A stretch of DNA of 56,138 nt, taken from the NCBI GenBank assembly GCA_023701205.1, contig JAMPXJ010000031.1:1-56138 (forward strand). Reading direction: 5' to 3'. How positions within the stretch are numbered: position 1 is the first letter of the stretch; each line of letters starts with the position of its first letter. The translations under genes and the position numbers were made by a program. The notes under the pieces were generated by a model. That model was not told where the DNA came from and ran no database searches. It saw nothing but the letters and a program-made list of their open reading frames with translations. Positions 8,137 through 17,512 of this stretch are shown here, in pieces. The DNA comes from Oligoflexia bacterium (GTDB lineage Bacteria > Bdellovibrionota > UBA1018).

Positions 8137-11100
8137 ATGCCCAGGCGCCCAGATCTCCGAAAAATCCTCCTGATCGGCAGCGGCCCCATCGTGATCGGCC
8201 AGGCCTGCGAGTTCGACTATTCGGGAACCCAGGCGCTCAAAGCCCTGCGCGAGGAGGGCTACGAGGTCATTCTCGTCAACTCGAATCCCGCGACGATCAT
8301 GACCGACCCGGAGCTTTCGGATCGCGTGTACGTCGAGCCGCTCACGACGGAGTTCCTGGAACGCGTGATCGCGGCGGAACGCCCGGACGCGCTCTTGCCC
8401 ACGATGGGCGGCCAGACGGCGCTCAATCTCACGATGGAGTTGCACAAGGCCGGCGTGCTCGCGAAATACGGCGTAGAGATCCTGGGCGCCAAACCCGAGG
8501 TCATCCACCGGGCCGAGGATCGGGAAACCTTCAAGGCGACGATGGACGCGATCGGGGTGGCAAGCGCGCGGAGCGTAGTGGCCCGCAGCATCGACGACGG
8601 CCGGAAGATCATCCAGGACTTCGGCCTGCCGCTCATCCTGCGCCCTTCCTTCACGCTCGGCGGAGAAGGCGGCGGCGCCGCGGCGACCGAGGAGGAATTC
8701 CTCCAGAAGCTCGAACGCGCGCTCTTCCTCTCGCCCACGGGGGACGTGCTCGTCGAGGAGAACCTCGCCGGCTGGAAGGAGTTCGAGCTCGAGGTGGTCC
8801 GTGATCGCAAGGACAACGTCGTCATCGTCTGCTCGATCGAGAACTTCGATCCCATGGGCGTGCATACCGGGGACTCCATCACCGTCGCGCCCGCTCAGAC
8901 GCTCACCGATCGCGAGTACCAGAACCTGCGCAACCAGGCGATCCGCATCATCCGCGCGATCGGTGTCGAGACTGGCGGCTCCAACATCCAGTTCGCGATC
9001 AATCCGAAGGACGGCCGGGTCATCGTCATCGAGATGAACCCGCGCGTTTCGCGCTCGAGCGCCTTGGCCTCGAAGGCCACGGGCTTTCCGATCGCGCGCG
9101 TGGCGGCCAAGCTCGCTGTGGGCTACTCGCTCGATGAGCTCACGAACGACATCACGGGCACGACCCCCTGCAGCTTCGAGCCCTCGATCGATTACGTCGT
9201 CACGAAGATCCCGCGCTTTGACTTCGAGAAGTTCCGCCCCACCGAGCCGGTCCTCACCACGCAGATGAAATCCGTCGGCGAGGTCATGGCGATCGGACGC
9301 ACCTTCCAGGAATCGCTCGGCAAGGCGCTGGCGGGCCTGGAGACCGACGCTCCGTGGCTCCTCCCGCTCTCGCGGCAGAAGAGCGTCACCGAAGCGCCCG
9401 AGGCATACCGCCAGGGTCCCCGCTGGGACCTGATCGAGAATTCCCACCCCAAGCGGATCTGGGCCGTGGCGGACGCGCTGCGCTTTGGGGCTTCCCCAAG
9501 CGAGATCGCGCGGCGCTCGGGAATCGACCCCTGGTTCCTCGATCGCATGGCCGAGCTACTCGCCGGCGAGAAGGCCCTCAAATCCCGTCCCTGGCCTCCT
9601 TCGGGAGAGGAACTCCGCCGGCTGAAAATCCAGGGCTGGACCGACCGCGCGATCGCGGGCGTGCTCGGGCTCGCCGAGGAGAAGGTCCGAGAGGATCGGG
9701 TGGCGCTCGGCGTCCATGGAGCGTTCCATTCGGTCGACACCTGCGCCGCGGAGTTCGAGGCCAAGACGCCTTATCTCTACAGCAGCTACTCGGGGAAGGA
9801 CGAATCCAGGATCAGCGCGCGCCCGAAGGTGGTGATCCTGGGCGGCGGTCCCAACCGCATCGGCCAGGGGATCGAGTTCGACTACTGCTGCGTGCACGCC
9901 GCGATGGCGCTGCGGGAGCTCGGCATCGAGACGATCATGATCAACTCCAATCCGGAGACCGTGAGCACGGATTTCGACATCTCCGACAAGCTCTACTTCG
10001 AGCCGCTCACGCCCGAGCACGTCATCAATATCGCGCGGCTCGAAAAGCCCCTGGGCGCGATTGTGCAGTTCGGGGGCCAGACCCCGCTCAAGATCGCCAA
10101 GGCCATCGAGAAGGCCGGGCTCAAGGTCCTGGGCACCTCCACCACCAGCATCGATCTGGCCGAGGACCGCGAGAAATGCGAGGCCCTGGTGCGCGAGCTC
10201 AAGCCCCTGGGGCTCGAGCAGCCCGAAGCCACGATCGCGCGAACGCCCGAAGAGGCCATCGAGCGCGCGAACGCGCTTGGCTATCCCGTGCTCGTACGCC
10301 CTTCCTATGTCCTGGGCGGCAAGGGCATGCGCATCGTCCACAGCGAGGCGATGCTCCGCCAGTGGATCGACGAGGCCATCCATGTCAGCGACGATCACCC
10401 GGTGCTGCTCGATCGCTTCCTCGATCGCGCGACCGAGGTCGACGTCGACGCGATCAGCGATGGGCGCGAGACTTTCATCGGCGGCCTGATGGAGCATATC
10501 GAGGAAGCCGGGATCCATTCGGGCGACAGCGCGTGCTCGCTTCCGGTGGCCACGCTCTCGGTGAACATCTGCGACCGGATCCGGACCTATACCCGGGAGA
10601 TCGCCAAGCGACTGAAGGTCGTGGGACTCATGAACGCGCAGTTCGCGATCCAGGGCGACCGCATCTACCTGCTCGAGGTGAATCCGCGCGCTTCGCGGAC
10701 GATCCCGTTCGTGAGCAAAGCCGTGGGCAAGCCCTTGGCCAAGCTCGCCGTGCAGGTGATGCTCGGGAAGTCGCTCCATGATCTCGGTATCCGCGAGGAC
10801 TTCGACCTCGCTCTGAGGACTTTCAACGTGAAGGCCCCTGTTTTCCCGTTCCACAAGTTCCCGGGAGTCGACGTCCTGCTCGGTCCCGAGATGAAGTCCA
10901 CGGGCGAGGTCATGGGCCGCGGCCACAGCTTCGCGGGCGCCTACGCCAAGGCGATGACCGCCGCCGGCATGCCGCTTCCGGAATCCGGCGACGCGTTCCT
11001 TTCCATCCGCAACGAGGACAAGGCCGAGATCCTGCCGATCGCCCGGGGGCTGATGGAACAGGGCTTCCGGCTCTGGGCCACCGACGGCACCGCGAAATTC

Positions 11101-11364
11101 CTCAACGGCTACGATCTCGGCGTTCGCTCGATCAACAAGCGCAGCCAGGGCTCCCCCCATTGCGTGGAGGCCATCCGCGAGGGCCGCTTCGCGCTGGTCA
11201 TCAACACCGTTTCGGACGAGCGCGCTATCCGCGACAGCTTCGCGATCCGCCGCGCGGCGCTCGAACGGAAGATCCCCTACTGCACCGTCGTCTCCGCCGC
11301 GCGTGCGATGGTCGAGGGCATCCGCGAGAAGAAACGGGGGCCGCTTGAAATCCTTCCGCTCTGA
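8137..11364 (+). CDS. carB: Carbamoyl-phosphate synthase large subunit
   Basis: 1075 residues, the expected length. It makes carbamoyl phosphate from ammonia (delivered by the small subunit), bicarbonate and two ATP, feeding pyrimidine and arginine synthesis. The duplicated ATP-grasp architecture is clear: the first half begins [20 protein letters not shown] and carries the glycine-rich [13 protein letters not shown] and [18 protein letters not shown]; the second half begins [19 protein letters not shown] and carries [12 protein letters not shown] and [18 protein letters not shown]. An MGS-like allosteric domain occupies the C-terminus (from about residue 940, ATDGTAKFL onward). An AAGGAG ribosome site lies 10 nt before the ATG. 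The small subunit gene carA is not in the window. Confidence 0.98.
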   Translation: MPRRPDLRKILLIGSGPIVIGQACEFDYSGTQALKALREEGYEVILVNSNPATIMTDPELSDRVYVEPLTTEFLERVIAAERPDALLPTMGGQTALNLTMELHKAGVLAKYGVEILGAKPEVIHRAEDRETFKATMDAIGVASARSVVARSIDDGRKIIQDFGLPLILRPSFTLGGEGGGAAATEEEFLQKLERALFLSPTGDVLVEENLAGWKEFELEVVRDRKDNVVIVCSIENFDPMGVHTGDSITVAPAQTLTDREYQNLRNQAIRIIRAIGVETGGSNIQFAINPKDGRVIVIEMNPRVSRSSALASKATGFPIARVAAKLAVGYSLDELTNDITGTTPCSFEPSIDYVVTKIPRFDFEKFRPTEPVLTTQMKSVGEVMAIGRTFQESLGKALAGLETDAPWLLPLSRQKSVTEAPEAYRQGPRWDLIENSHPKRIWAVADALRFGASPSEIARRSGIDPWFLDRMAELLAGEKALKSRPWPPSGEELRRLKIQGWTDRAIAGVLGLAEEKVREDRVALGVHGAFHSVDTCAAEFEAKTPYLYSSYSGKDESRISARPKVVILGGGPNRIGQGIEFDYCCVHAAMALRELGIETIMINSNPETVSTDFDISDKLYFEPLTPEHVINIARLEKPLGAIVQFGGQTPLKIAKAIEKAGLKVLGTSTTSIDLAEDREKCEALVRELKPLGLEQPEATIARTPEEAIERANALGYPVLVRPSYVLGGKGMRIVHSEAMLRQWIDEAIHVSDDHPVLLDRFLDRATEVDVDAISDGRETFIGGLMEHIEEAGIHSGDSACSLPVATLSVNICDRIRTYTREIAKRLKVVGLMNAQFAIQGDRIYLLEVNPRASRTIPFVSKAVGKPLAKLAVQVMLGKSLHDLGIREDFDLALRTFNVKAPVFPFHKFPGVDVLLGPEMKSTGEVMGRGHSFAGAYAKAMTAAGMPLPESGDAFLSIRNEDKAEILPIARGLMEQGFRLWATDGTAKFLNGYDLGVRSINKRSQGSPHCVEAIREGRFALVINTVSDERAIRDSFAIRRAALERKIPYCTVVSAARAMVEGIREKKRGPLEILPL

Positions 11365-12613
11365 GTGGCTGCTCCGCAACTGGGGTTTCGCCGCGCTCAC
11401 CCTTTTGAGCATCCTCGCGGGAATTCGCCTTCTCCTGCAGAGGGTCCCGGGACATTACCGGGTCTTCACCGGGGCAGGCCGCGCCCTTTGGGAAGGCGGC
11501 GAGGCGTATGGAACGACCTTCGGTACCGGAGTCGGTTACTTCTTCTACTCGCCGAGCTGCGGGATGTTCCTCTTCGGCCCGTTCTCGCTCTTGCCGGAGA
11601 AGATCGGGCTTGGGCTCTACATGACGCTCTCCTGGGCCGTTTTCATCATCGGCGCGATCAGCTTCGCGCGCAGCTATCGGGCGCGGAACACGGGACGGGA
11701 CGCCCCGCTGCTCCGGCCTTTTCCTTCGGCCAACTGGTTCTGGCTCGCGATCGCCGGCCAGATGGTCGGCGGGATCCTGGCCAGCAAGCTCGAGATCCTC
11801 ATGACCGGGATCCTGCTGCTCTCGCTTTCCTGGCTCATGCGCGGGGCACGCGAGATCCTGGCCGCCGCGCTGCTCGCGCTGATCCTGGTCTGGAAATTCC
11901 AGCCGCTGCCCACCGTGGGGCTCGCGCTCGTCGCCTGGGTTCTCGTCTGGCGCGACTGGCGGCTTCCCACCTGGGTCCTGGGCTTCACGGCGCTGTGGTG
12001 GTTCCTGCCGTTCGCGTTCAAGCCGCCCGGATACCTGGTAGCTTCGCTTCAGGTTTGGAGCGAGACTTTTTCGATCTTCATTCAGAAAGCCTGGATCGAC
12101 TTCGAGAACCTCTTCGCCTTCCTGGAAAAGACCTTCAGCCTCGGACTTCCGTTCGCCGTCTGGCAGGCGATTTCCATCGCGGTCGGCGCCTTGCTCCTCG
12201 TCGTGGTATCCATCTTTCTCCTGGGCGACCGCTGCCGCGCGATCAACGCCGATTACCGCACGCGCGAAGGACTCCTGCTCTCGGCCGGGCTCGGGGCGGC
12301 CTTCACGACCGTCTTCTCGCCGCTCGGGCAGAACAACGCCCTCATTCTCTATGCGCCTTTGCTGCTCGCGGGCTTTCTTTCCTACGAGAACGCGCGCGGG
12401 CGCTGGCGCCTGGCCTGGCGCTGGATCCTGGGCCTGAGCTGGGTGGTCATGACCCTGCCCTACTCGGATCTGGTCCCGCGTGACCTCCGCGAGCTGCTCC
12501 GGCACTATTCCATCAAGCCCGTCGCCTGTCTCCTGCTCGGAGCGGCGCTCGCGCTCTTCGCGTTCCGCAAATCCCGTATTCCGCTTTCAGAGGAACGGGC
12601 GCCCGGCGGCTAA
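11345..12613 (+). CDS. GT87-like (DUF2029) integral-membrane glycosyltransferase
   Basis: About 422 residues with roughly ten hydrophobic segments. Features resembling the GT87 / DUF2029 family are the first periplasmic loop [17 protein letters not shown], the [20 protein letters not shown] segment and later [15 protein letters not shown]. Family members are polyprenyl-phosphate-mannose-dependent transferases in actinobacteria; the donor here is unknown. The best start is TTG at 11345, which gives [13 protein letters not shown] before the first helix, follows a GGGGGCC purine run and overlaps carB by 20 nt. An in-frame ATG at 11303 would overlap carB by 62 nt. It is convergent with the YkgJ-like gene, 3 nt away. 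Confidence 0.7.
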   Translation: MKSFRSEWLLRNWGFAALTLLSILAGIRLLLQRVPGHYRVFTGAGRALWEGGEAYGTTFGTGVGYFFYSPSCGMFLFGPFSLLPEKIGLGLYMTLSWAVFIIGAISFARSYRARNTGRDAPLLRPFPSANWFWLAIAGQMVGGILASKLEILMTGILLLSLSWLMRGAREILAAALLALILVWKFQPLPTVGLALVAWVLVWRDWRLPTWVLGFTALWWFLPFAFKPPGYLVASLQVWSETFSIFIQKAWIDFENLFAFLEKTFSLGLPFAVWQAISIAVGALLLVVVSIFLLGDRCRAINADYRTREGLLLSAGLGAAFTTVFSPLGQNNALILYAPLLLAGFLSYENARGRWRLAWRWILGLSWVVMTLPYSDLVPRDLRELLRHYSIKPVACLLLGAALALFAFRKSRIPLSEERAPGG

Positions 12614-12616
12614 AAC

Positions 12617-12985
12617 TCAGGTCCTCAGCCAGGCCACAAGCTTCGCAAGCGGCCCCTTTTCACCATGAGTCGCGCAAACGGGGAACGGGCAAGGCTTGCC
12701 CTCGCCCGGAAAATCCCGGCACATCCGCGGCCGGTGCGCGTAGATCCCGCAGTCGCCGTTCTTGTTCAGGTGCTTGCAGGTGTAGAGCCACTCGCTCCGG
12801 ATCCGCCGGAGCGGGATGAGCATCGGCGCGATGAGATACACATCCGGAATGGAAGAAGTGGCGGGGTCCGACCTCCAGCGCTCGAAGTCCGCCCAGACCT
12901 CCTCCAGGCTTTTCTCGAGCGCGAAGCCGCGACAGCAATGTCCGGTGCAACGGGCGCCCTTCGCGGGCGCGGGGGGTTTCGTCAT
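12617..12985 (-). CDS. YkgJ-type cysteine-cluster protein
   Basis: A 122-residue soluble protein with the cysteine pattern of the YkgJ / CxxCxxCC-like family: CTGHCCRGFAL near the N-terminus, CKHLNKNGDCGIYAHRPRMC in the middle and CPFPVC near the end. The family is thought to bind zinc or an Fe-S cluster. The phrase IYAHRPRMCRDFP is close to the family consensus YxxRPxxCRxFP. Function is unknown, possibly metal-dependent modification or electron transfer. It stands alone on the minus strand, convergent with the glycosyltransferase gene and divergent from the next small zinc-ribbon gene. Confidence 0.82.
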   Translation of the reverse strand: MTKPPAPAKGARCTGHCCRGFALEKSLEEVWADFERWRSDPATSSIPDVYLIAPMLIPLRRIRSEWLYTCKHLNKNGDCGIYAHRPRMCRDFPGEGKPCPFPVCATHGEKGPLAKLVAWLRT

Positions 12986-13126
12986 GCGGCCCCGATTGTA
13001 ACGTCAGCAACCGGGGCCTCGTCAAGGCGCCCGAGCCAGGAAGCGCTCGAGTAAGTGAGCGGCTGAGATTTCGCTGTTTCCGAAGCCACCTGCCGGGTTA
13101 AGTTGGGCTCCTCACCGGAGGCCACC

Positions 13127-13420
13127 ATGGCGAACAAAGGCGGAAACTGCTGGAACTGCGGCGCCGAGCTCACGGCGCTCGATTACGGGCGAAGCGACAC
13201 GTGCCGCAAATGCGGCCGCGACACCAAGACCTGCAAAGGCTGCGAGCACTTCGATCCCATGGCGAATAACCAGTGCCATGAGAATCAGGCCGAACGCGTG
13301 CTCGAAAAGGAGCGCTCGAACTTCTGCGATTACTTCCGACCCCGCGCGGGAAGCGGCGCGAGCGCGGCCTCACGGGATGCCATGAAATCGGCGGCCGAAG
13401 CGCTGTTTAAGAAGAAGTAG
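13127..13420 (+). CDS. Small zinc-ribbon protein
   Basis: 97 residues from ATG 13127, which has GGAG 7 nt upstream; the frame is open back to 13103 without support. The N-terminus has two CxxC knuckles (NCWNCGAEL and DTCRKCGRDT) forming a zinc ribbon, followed by CKGCEHFDPMANNQCHENQA with three further cysteines and a histidine, then FCDYFRPR. The tail is Ala/Ser-rich and ends in lysines. This layout, with FCDYF, occurs in small conserved proteins of delta- and Bdellovibrio-type bacteria whose role is unknown. A nucleic-acid or protein-binding role is a guess. Confidence 0.8.
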   Translation: MANKGGNCWNCGAELTALDYGRSDTCRKCGRDTKTCKGCEHFDPMANNQCHENQAERVLEKERSNFCDYFRPRAGSGASAASRDAMKSAAEALFKKK

Positions 13421-13536
13421 CTCCCGCCAGAAGAGAGTCGTAACCCTATGCATATCCGCGAGCTGGCAGCCGTGGCTGCACGAGAGGGGCTTCAACCCGC
13501 ATGGCCTGCTGCTATGCGCCGGACGCACCGTTTTTC

Positions 13537-13565
13537 TTGAGTTTTAAAGCCGCGCTCAATAAGCT
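13537..13565 (+). promoter_or_regulatory. Predicted sigma70-type promoter for TIGR02147 gene
   Basis: TTGAGT (13537-13542) and TAAGCT (13560-13565) are separated by 17 bp. The -10 ends 9 nt before the ATG at 13575, so transcription would begin about 3 nt before the start codon and the mRNA would be nearly leaderless. No Shine-Dalgarno is seen. Confidence 0.45.
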
Positions 13566-13574
13566 ACTTGAAAC

Positions 13575-14387
13575 ATGCTCTGGGAGACCCGTGACTACAG
13601 GGAGCTGCTCAAGAAAGAACTTGCCGAACGATGCAAGGCGAATTCCCTTTACTCAGTCAGAGCGTTCGCGCGTGATCTCAAGTTTTCGCCGGGCCATCTG
13701 AGCGAAATCCTAGCCGGCAAGAAGGGACTCTCTCGCAGGGCCGCGCAGTCCGTAGCCAGGCATCTGGGCTACTCGGGTGAAGAGGTCGAGTTCTTCTGCG
13801 ATCTGGTCGATTCGCTTCATGCTCGGGGAGCGCTCTCAAGGCAGGTCTCGGCCGCACGCGTGCTGGATCGGTCTGAGCGAGGAAATTGCAAACGTCTGCA
13901 GCTTGACGCATTCCAAGCGATTTCAAATTGGTACCATTTCGCGATTCTTCAGCTGGCGCATCTAAAGGGGTTTCGCGGCGAAGTCGATTGGATCGCCAGA
14001 AAACTCGACCTCCCCAGGTCAAAGACCTTGAAGGCGCTCAGGCGCCTGGAGCGACTGGAGCTTCTGGAGCGGCGAGGGGCGCGCTATCACGTGCTCAATC
14101 ATCGGGTCGCTTCTCCCGATGGCGTTTCTTCGGAGGCGATCCGAACATTTCACAAACAGGTCTTGGCAAAGGCGATACTTGCGATCGATCGGCAGGACCT
14201 CAAAGAGCGCGATTACACGACGCTCCTTTTGCCAATGTCCTCGGAACGGGTTGAAATCGCGAGAGGTCGGATCCGGGAGTTCCGCAATGGCTTTTGTCAG
14301 GAGCTCTCCGGAGGAGAGCAGCTTGACGAGGTGTATTCGCTCTCGATTCAGCTTTTCAGGGTAACGAGAAAAGGAGGCGACGCATGA
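13575..14387 (+). CDS. TIGR02147 family HTH regulator
   Basis: 270 residues. The N-terminus MLWETRDYRELLKKEL matches the family opening YRxxLxxEL; an XRE-like HTH follows (SVRAFARDLKFSPGHLSEIL, residues about 27-46), then GKKGLSRRAAQSVARHLGYS. The middle has a second winged-helix-like segment (VDWIARKLDLPRSKTLKALR). The C-terminus carries the conserved FRNGFCQ and VYSLSIQLFRVT. It is presumed to bind DNA; ligand and targets are unknown. Its stop overlaps the start of the next gene as ATGA, which argues for co-translation of regulator and exported partner. The same arrangement recurs at 48966-47018. Base composition is more AT-rich than the flanking housekeeping genes. Confidence 0.9.
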   Translation: MLWETRDYRELLKKELAERCKANSLYSVRAFARDLKFSPGHLSEILAGKKGLSRRAAQSVARHLGYSGEEVEFFCDLVDSLHARGALSRQVSAARVLDRSERGNCKRLQLDAFQAISNWYHFAILQLAHLKGFRGEVDWIARKLDLPRSKTLKALRRLERLELLERRGARYHVLNHRVASPDGVSSEAIRTFHKQVLAKAILAIDRQDLKERDYTTLLLPMSSERVEIARGRIREFRNGFCQELSGGEQLDEVYSLSIQLFRVTRKGGDA

Positions 14388-15130
14388 TATTCCTATGGGC
14401 GCTACTCATGGCGACGACGGCTTCCTTGGCGGAACCGGGGCGAGGCGGGGATGTGGGAAATGGCGGGGATGCCTGGGTCGCGGAGTTTGCCCATTATGCG
14501 GCGGAGGTGCGAAACCGCGTCGCCGAGAGTTCCGACTTTGATGAGCTCGTGCCTTGGGAATCTTTAGCGTCAATCATGCGGAGCGCGAAGCTCGAGAGCA
14601 CGGACTCGGTTCTCTTTGACCGAGATGGGCTTGAGCGGGAAGCCCTGAATTTTCCCGAGCGCGAACTGATCCGGTTCAATCGGGCGAGATGGAGCGCGCT
14701 CTCCGCGGATCGGCGATTGGTGCTGGTGTTGCACGAATACCTGGGCTTGATGAAGTTCGATGACGGGAATTACGAAATTTCGCGCCTCATCCTTAGGGCC
14801 CCGCGTGGGATCCGCCAGACGCTGGCGACTTGCCGGACCCGAGTCCTGCGAGTCGAGGCGGTGGGTTACCTGGGAACTAGCCGCTATTACGTTTCCATTT
14901 CGACAGAGCGGCCCGAGCCCGCCGCCCTGTCATTCATCTCCAATCTACGTTTGGACAACTCGACGGAGCTCATGACGTTTGAAGATCGATTGGACCCGCG
15001 GAATAGCCTGATCTTGAAAGGCCTTTCCCTTGAACGCAAAGCGCCCGGGATTTTGCGCATAAGCGATGACCGATTCGGGGCGAGCGGGGAACTTCACTTG
15101 GTATGCGAAAAGGGTCTAGAGAAACGCTGA
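14384..15130 (+). CDS. Exported His-Glu protein coupled to TIGR02147 regulator
   Basis: 248 residues with a short signal peptide (MIFLWALLMATTASLA). The mature N-terminus has GGDVGNGGD at 21-29. The core motif is W103-x2-L-x4-R-x2-L-x2-HE (H117, E118), continuing to LMK at 122-124. There is no second histidine, so it is not a standard HExxH zincin. The C-terminal half is beta-rich with two cysteines (ATCRTR, LVCEK). The product of 47018-48124 shares GNGG and the same W-to-HE spacing, so I place the two in one unnamed family. The 4-nt overlap with the upstream regulator suggests the regulator controls, or responds to, this protein. Enzymatic activity is not established. Confidence 0.72.
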   Translation: MIFLWALLMATTASLAEPGRGGDVGNGGDAWVAEFAHYAAEVRNRVAESSDFDELVPWESLASIMRSAKLESTDSVLFDRDGLEREALNFPERELIRFNRARWSALSADRRLVLVLHEYLGLMKFDDGNYEISRLILRAPRGIRQTLATCRTRVLRVEAVGYLGTSRYYVSISTERPEPAALSFISNLRLDNSTELMTFEDRLDPRNSLILKGLSLERKAPGILRISDDRFGASGELHLVCEKGLEKR

Positions 15131-15265
15131 AGGCGTGATCTCTGAAATTCGCTGGGCCGCCTTCCCGCCGTTCAACTGCGGAGAGTTTCTCAAATAGTGG
15201 TATTTATGGCATTTTTAAAATGGGACGTCGTTTTGCGACTTCTCCTGCCTGGGGAATAAGATAGG

Positions 15266-16855
15266 ATGATGAAGAATCAAGGTCGGAAGAGAGAGCCGGG
15301 CTTTAGCCTTACTGGAATCTTGATTGCCGGAGGCCTTTTGTCGGTGCTCAGCCTGATGATGGCTGAAATGTTCAGTCAGCAAGGGAAGTCGTTCCTAGGT
15401 CTCCAGACGCTTTCCCATCGGGACCAGCTCGTCGCTCGAGTCGCCCGACTCGCAGGGAATGGGGTCGCGCTCAAGCAGAGCGCGAGCGCGGATTCCGGAA
15501 TGTTCAAGAAATGCGCTTTGGGGACCACACTCAATGGCTGCGTGGAGGGGAGTAATCTTCCGTTTACCTTGGTTGACACAGATGGCGTAACACCTGTTTC
15601 CGGACCTTGGGAGGTGACTGAGTCCGCGCCTCAGCTTTATGATATTCACGGAACTCCTTGCGCAGGGCCCGCAAGTCAACGCTGCCCGATTGGTGTTTTC
15701 ACGGCATTCACGCCTAAGTGCCCGGCCGCTTCGCCTTGTACCCAGGCTAAGCTGATCACTGTTCGCTACCTCATCAAGCAGGTTTACTCGGGGGTGTTGG
15801 CCGGGGGGACACCGCTTCGGACAATCGACAGCTCGATCGCAAACGCAGTCCCTTTCGATACGGCTGTCGCGGGGGTTCCGAATTATCTTTCGAAATGGGT
15901 GACGAGCTCGAGCCTGGGGGACAGCGCAGTTTACGAAGATGCGAGCCGGAAGGTAGGGATCGGTACCTCGAGCCCGGATAGACTGCTTCACGTCGCGTTC
16001 AATATTCCCGATACGACGCTCCTGTTGAATTCGGGTCAACTGGTGGTCGAGAATACTGCGACGGGCCCGAAATCCTATTCGGGCCTGGAGCTCAGGTCAA
16101 ATGACCTGAACGCCAACGAAGGGGTGAGATTTACGAACAACGCGGGCGTGAACGTGGCTGTGGCGGGCTTCGAGCATTCAAGTACCGCAGCTAACGAGCA
16201 TTTTTTCTTTCAAACCAAGAGCGGGACCCGGCCCTTTGTCGTCATGAATCAAAGCGGAAACGTGGGGGTCGGCGTGCTGAATCCCCAGGCCAAGCTGGAC
16301 GTGGCCGCGGCGGGTGCCGGTAAAACCGCGCAAATCGGAAATTTCTATATCGACTCGGCCAATCCCAATCAAATCAAAAATGCCAGCGTGGGCGTGGGGC
16401 TGCACGCCACGACTCCTGCGGGTGTCGTGGCATTTCTCGTGAACGGGACTTTGATCGCGCAAGTGGATGCGACGGGCTTCAAAGTCGTGAGCGGGGCGAA
16501 GATGTTCGATATTCAGGATCCTCGCTACCGGGATCCCAAGAAGCGGCTGGTGCATGCCGCAATAGAGGGCCCCGAGGCGGCGGTTTTCTATCGCGGCAGC
16601 GGCAAGCTCATCGGGGGACGCGCGCGCGTTTTATTGCCAAAGTATTTTGAAGCCCTGACACGGGAGAAAAGCGGAACGGTGCTCCTGACGGCAAAAGGAA
16701 AGAAGCCTTTTCCGCTCAGTTACGACGAGTTCGACGGGAAAGGGTTCACGGTTTATGGGACTTCCGCGGAGGGTGAATTCGATTGGGAAGTAAAAGCCAC
16801 CCGAAGCGATATCGCCCCGCTCGAAGTCGAGAAGATCGAGGGTTCGGCTCGCTAG
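15266..16855 (+). CDS. Prepilin-like protein fused to tail-fibre-like shaft and C-terminal domain
   Basis: 529 residues in three parts. Residues 11-34 are a class III signal, PG then FSLTGILIAGGLLSVLSLMM, the prepilin-peptidase and methylation motif; position 5 of the mature helix is Gly rather than Glu, as in tip-type minor pseudopilins (GspK). Residues 35-200 form a Cys-rich globular region of pilin type. Residues 206-346 match bacterial and phage fibre shafts: YLSKWVTSSSLGDS, KVGIGTSSPDRLLHV and NVGVGVLNPQAKLDV. The end (413-529) has KRLVHAAIEGPEAAVFYRG and GRARVLLPKYFEAL, a conserved C-terminal module of large surface fibres. It probably places an adhesive fibre on a type IV pilus or type II-like pseudopilus. 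It follows the His-Glu gene by 135 nt on the same strand. Confidence 0.8.
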   Translation: MMKNQGRKREPGFSLTGILIAGGLLSVLSLMMAEMFSQQGKSFLGLQTLSHRDQLVARVARLAGNGVALKQSASADSGMFKKCALGTTLNGCVEGSNLPFTLVDTDGVTPVSGPWEVTESAPQLYDIHGTPCAGPASQRCPIGVFTAFTPKCPAASPCTQAKLITVRYLIKQVYSGVLAGGTPLRTIDSSIANAVPFDTAVAGVPNYLSKWVTSSSLGDSAVYEDASRKVGIGTSSPDRLLHVAFNIPDTTLLLNSGQLVVENTATGPKSYSGLELRSNDLNANEGVRFTNNAGVNVAVAGFEHSSTAANEHFFFQTKSGTRPFVVMNQSGNVGVGVLNPQAKLDVAAAGAGKTAQIGNFYIDSANPNQIKNASVGVGLHATTPAGVVAFLVNGTLIAQVDATGFKVVSGAKMFDIQDPRYRDPKKRLVHAAIEGPEAAVFYRGSGKLIGGRARVLLPKYFEALTREKSGTVLLTAKGKKPFPLSYDEFDGKGFTVYGTSAEGEFDWEVKATRSDIAPLEVEKIEGSAR

Positions 16856-17032
16856 CGGGGCGGATGACCTTCCCGAAACGGCTTTCAGGCTTTTTACAGG
16901 TTTCATTGCCAGCCAAGGCGAGTTGCGACTTCCAGGAGCCGGCATCGCATTGAACTGTCAATCCAATCGCGCCCGCAGCTCGGCTTTTTGAGGCTTTTTT
17001 TTGATGACCGCCTATGTTACCTCTCGAGAACT

Positions 17033-17512
17033 ATGTCGGAAGATAAAGTACCCATGACGGTGAACGGAAAGAAACTGCTCGAGGAAGAGCTCAAGCAGCT
17101 CATGACCGTCGAGCGCCCCGCGGTGATCAAGGCCATCGAGGTCGCGCGTGGCCACGGCGATCTTTCCGAGAACGCCGACTACTCCGCCGCCAAGGAGCGC
17201 CAGGGCTTCATCGAAGGACGTATCCAGGACATCAACGGCAAGCTCGCGCGCGCCCAGGTCATCGATCCGACGACGATCAAATCCGACAAGGTCGTCTTTG
17301 GCGCGACGGTCGTCCTCGAGGACCAGGAGTCCTCCAAGAAAGTCACTTATTCAATCGTGGGTGTGGACGAGGCCGACATCAAGAACAACAAGATCGGCAT
17401 CACCTCGCCCATCGCGCGCGCGCTGATCGGCAAATCCAAGGGAGACGAGGTGGTGGTGCATGCCCCCAGAGGCCAGATTCACTACGACATCCTCGACATC
17501 TCCTACAAGTAA
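17033..17512 (+). CDS. greA: Transcription elongation factor GreA
   Basis: 159 residues from ATG 17033 ([20 protein letters not shown]). GreA enters the secondary channel of backtracked RNA polymerase and stimulates transcript cleavage. The coiled-coil N-terminal domain has the tip motif [20 protein letters not shown] with the acidic DLSEN residues that coordinate catalytic Mg. The C-terminal FKBP-like domain ends [20 protein letters not shown] and IHYDILDI. An open frame extends upstream to 16988 but the coiled coil begins after MSEDK. The 3' end overlaps the recG start by 53 nt. Confidence 0.95.
   Translation: MSEDKVPMTVNGKKLLEEELKQLMTVERPAVIKAIEVARGHGDLSENADYSAAKERQGFIEGRIQDINGKLARAQVIDPTTIKSDKVVFGATVVLEDQESSKKVTYSIVGVDEADIKNNKIGITSPIARALIGKSKGDEVVVHAPRGQIHYDILDISYK

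Noticed and set aside
9556..11412. 618-codon minus-strand ORF, and a 444-codon one at 8113-9447
   Set aside because: Both are antisense shadows of carB in high-GC DNA.
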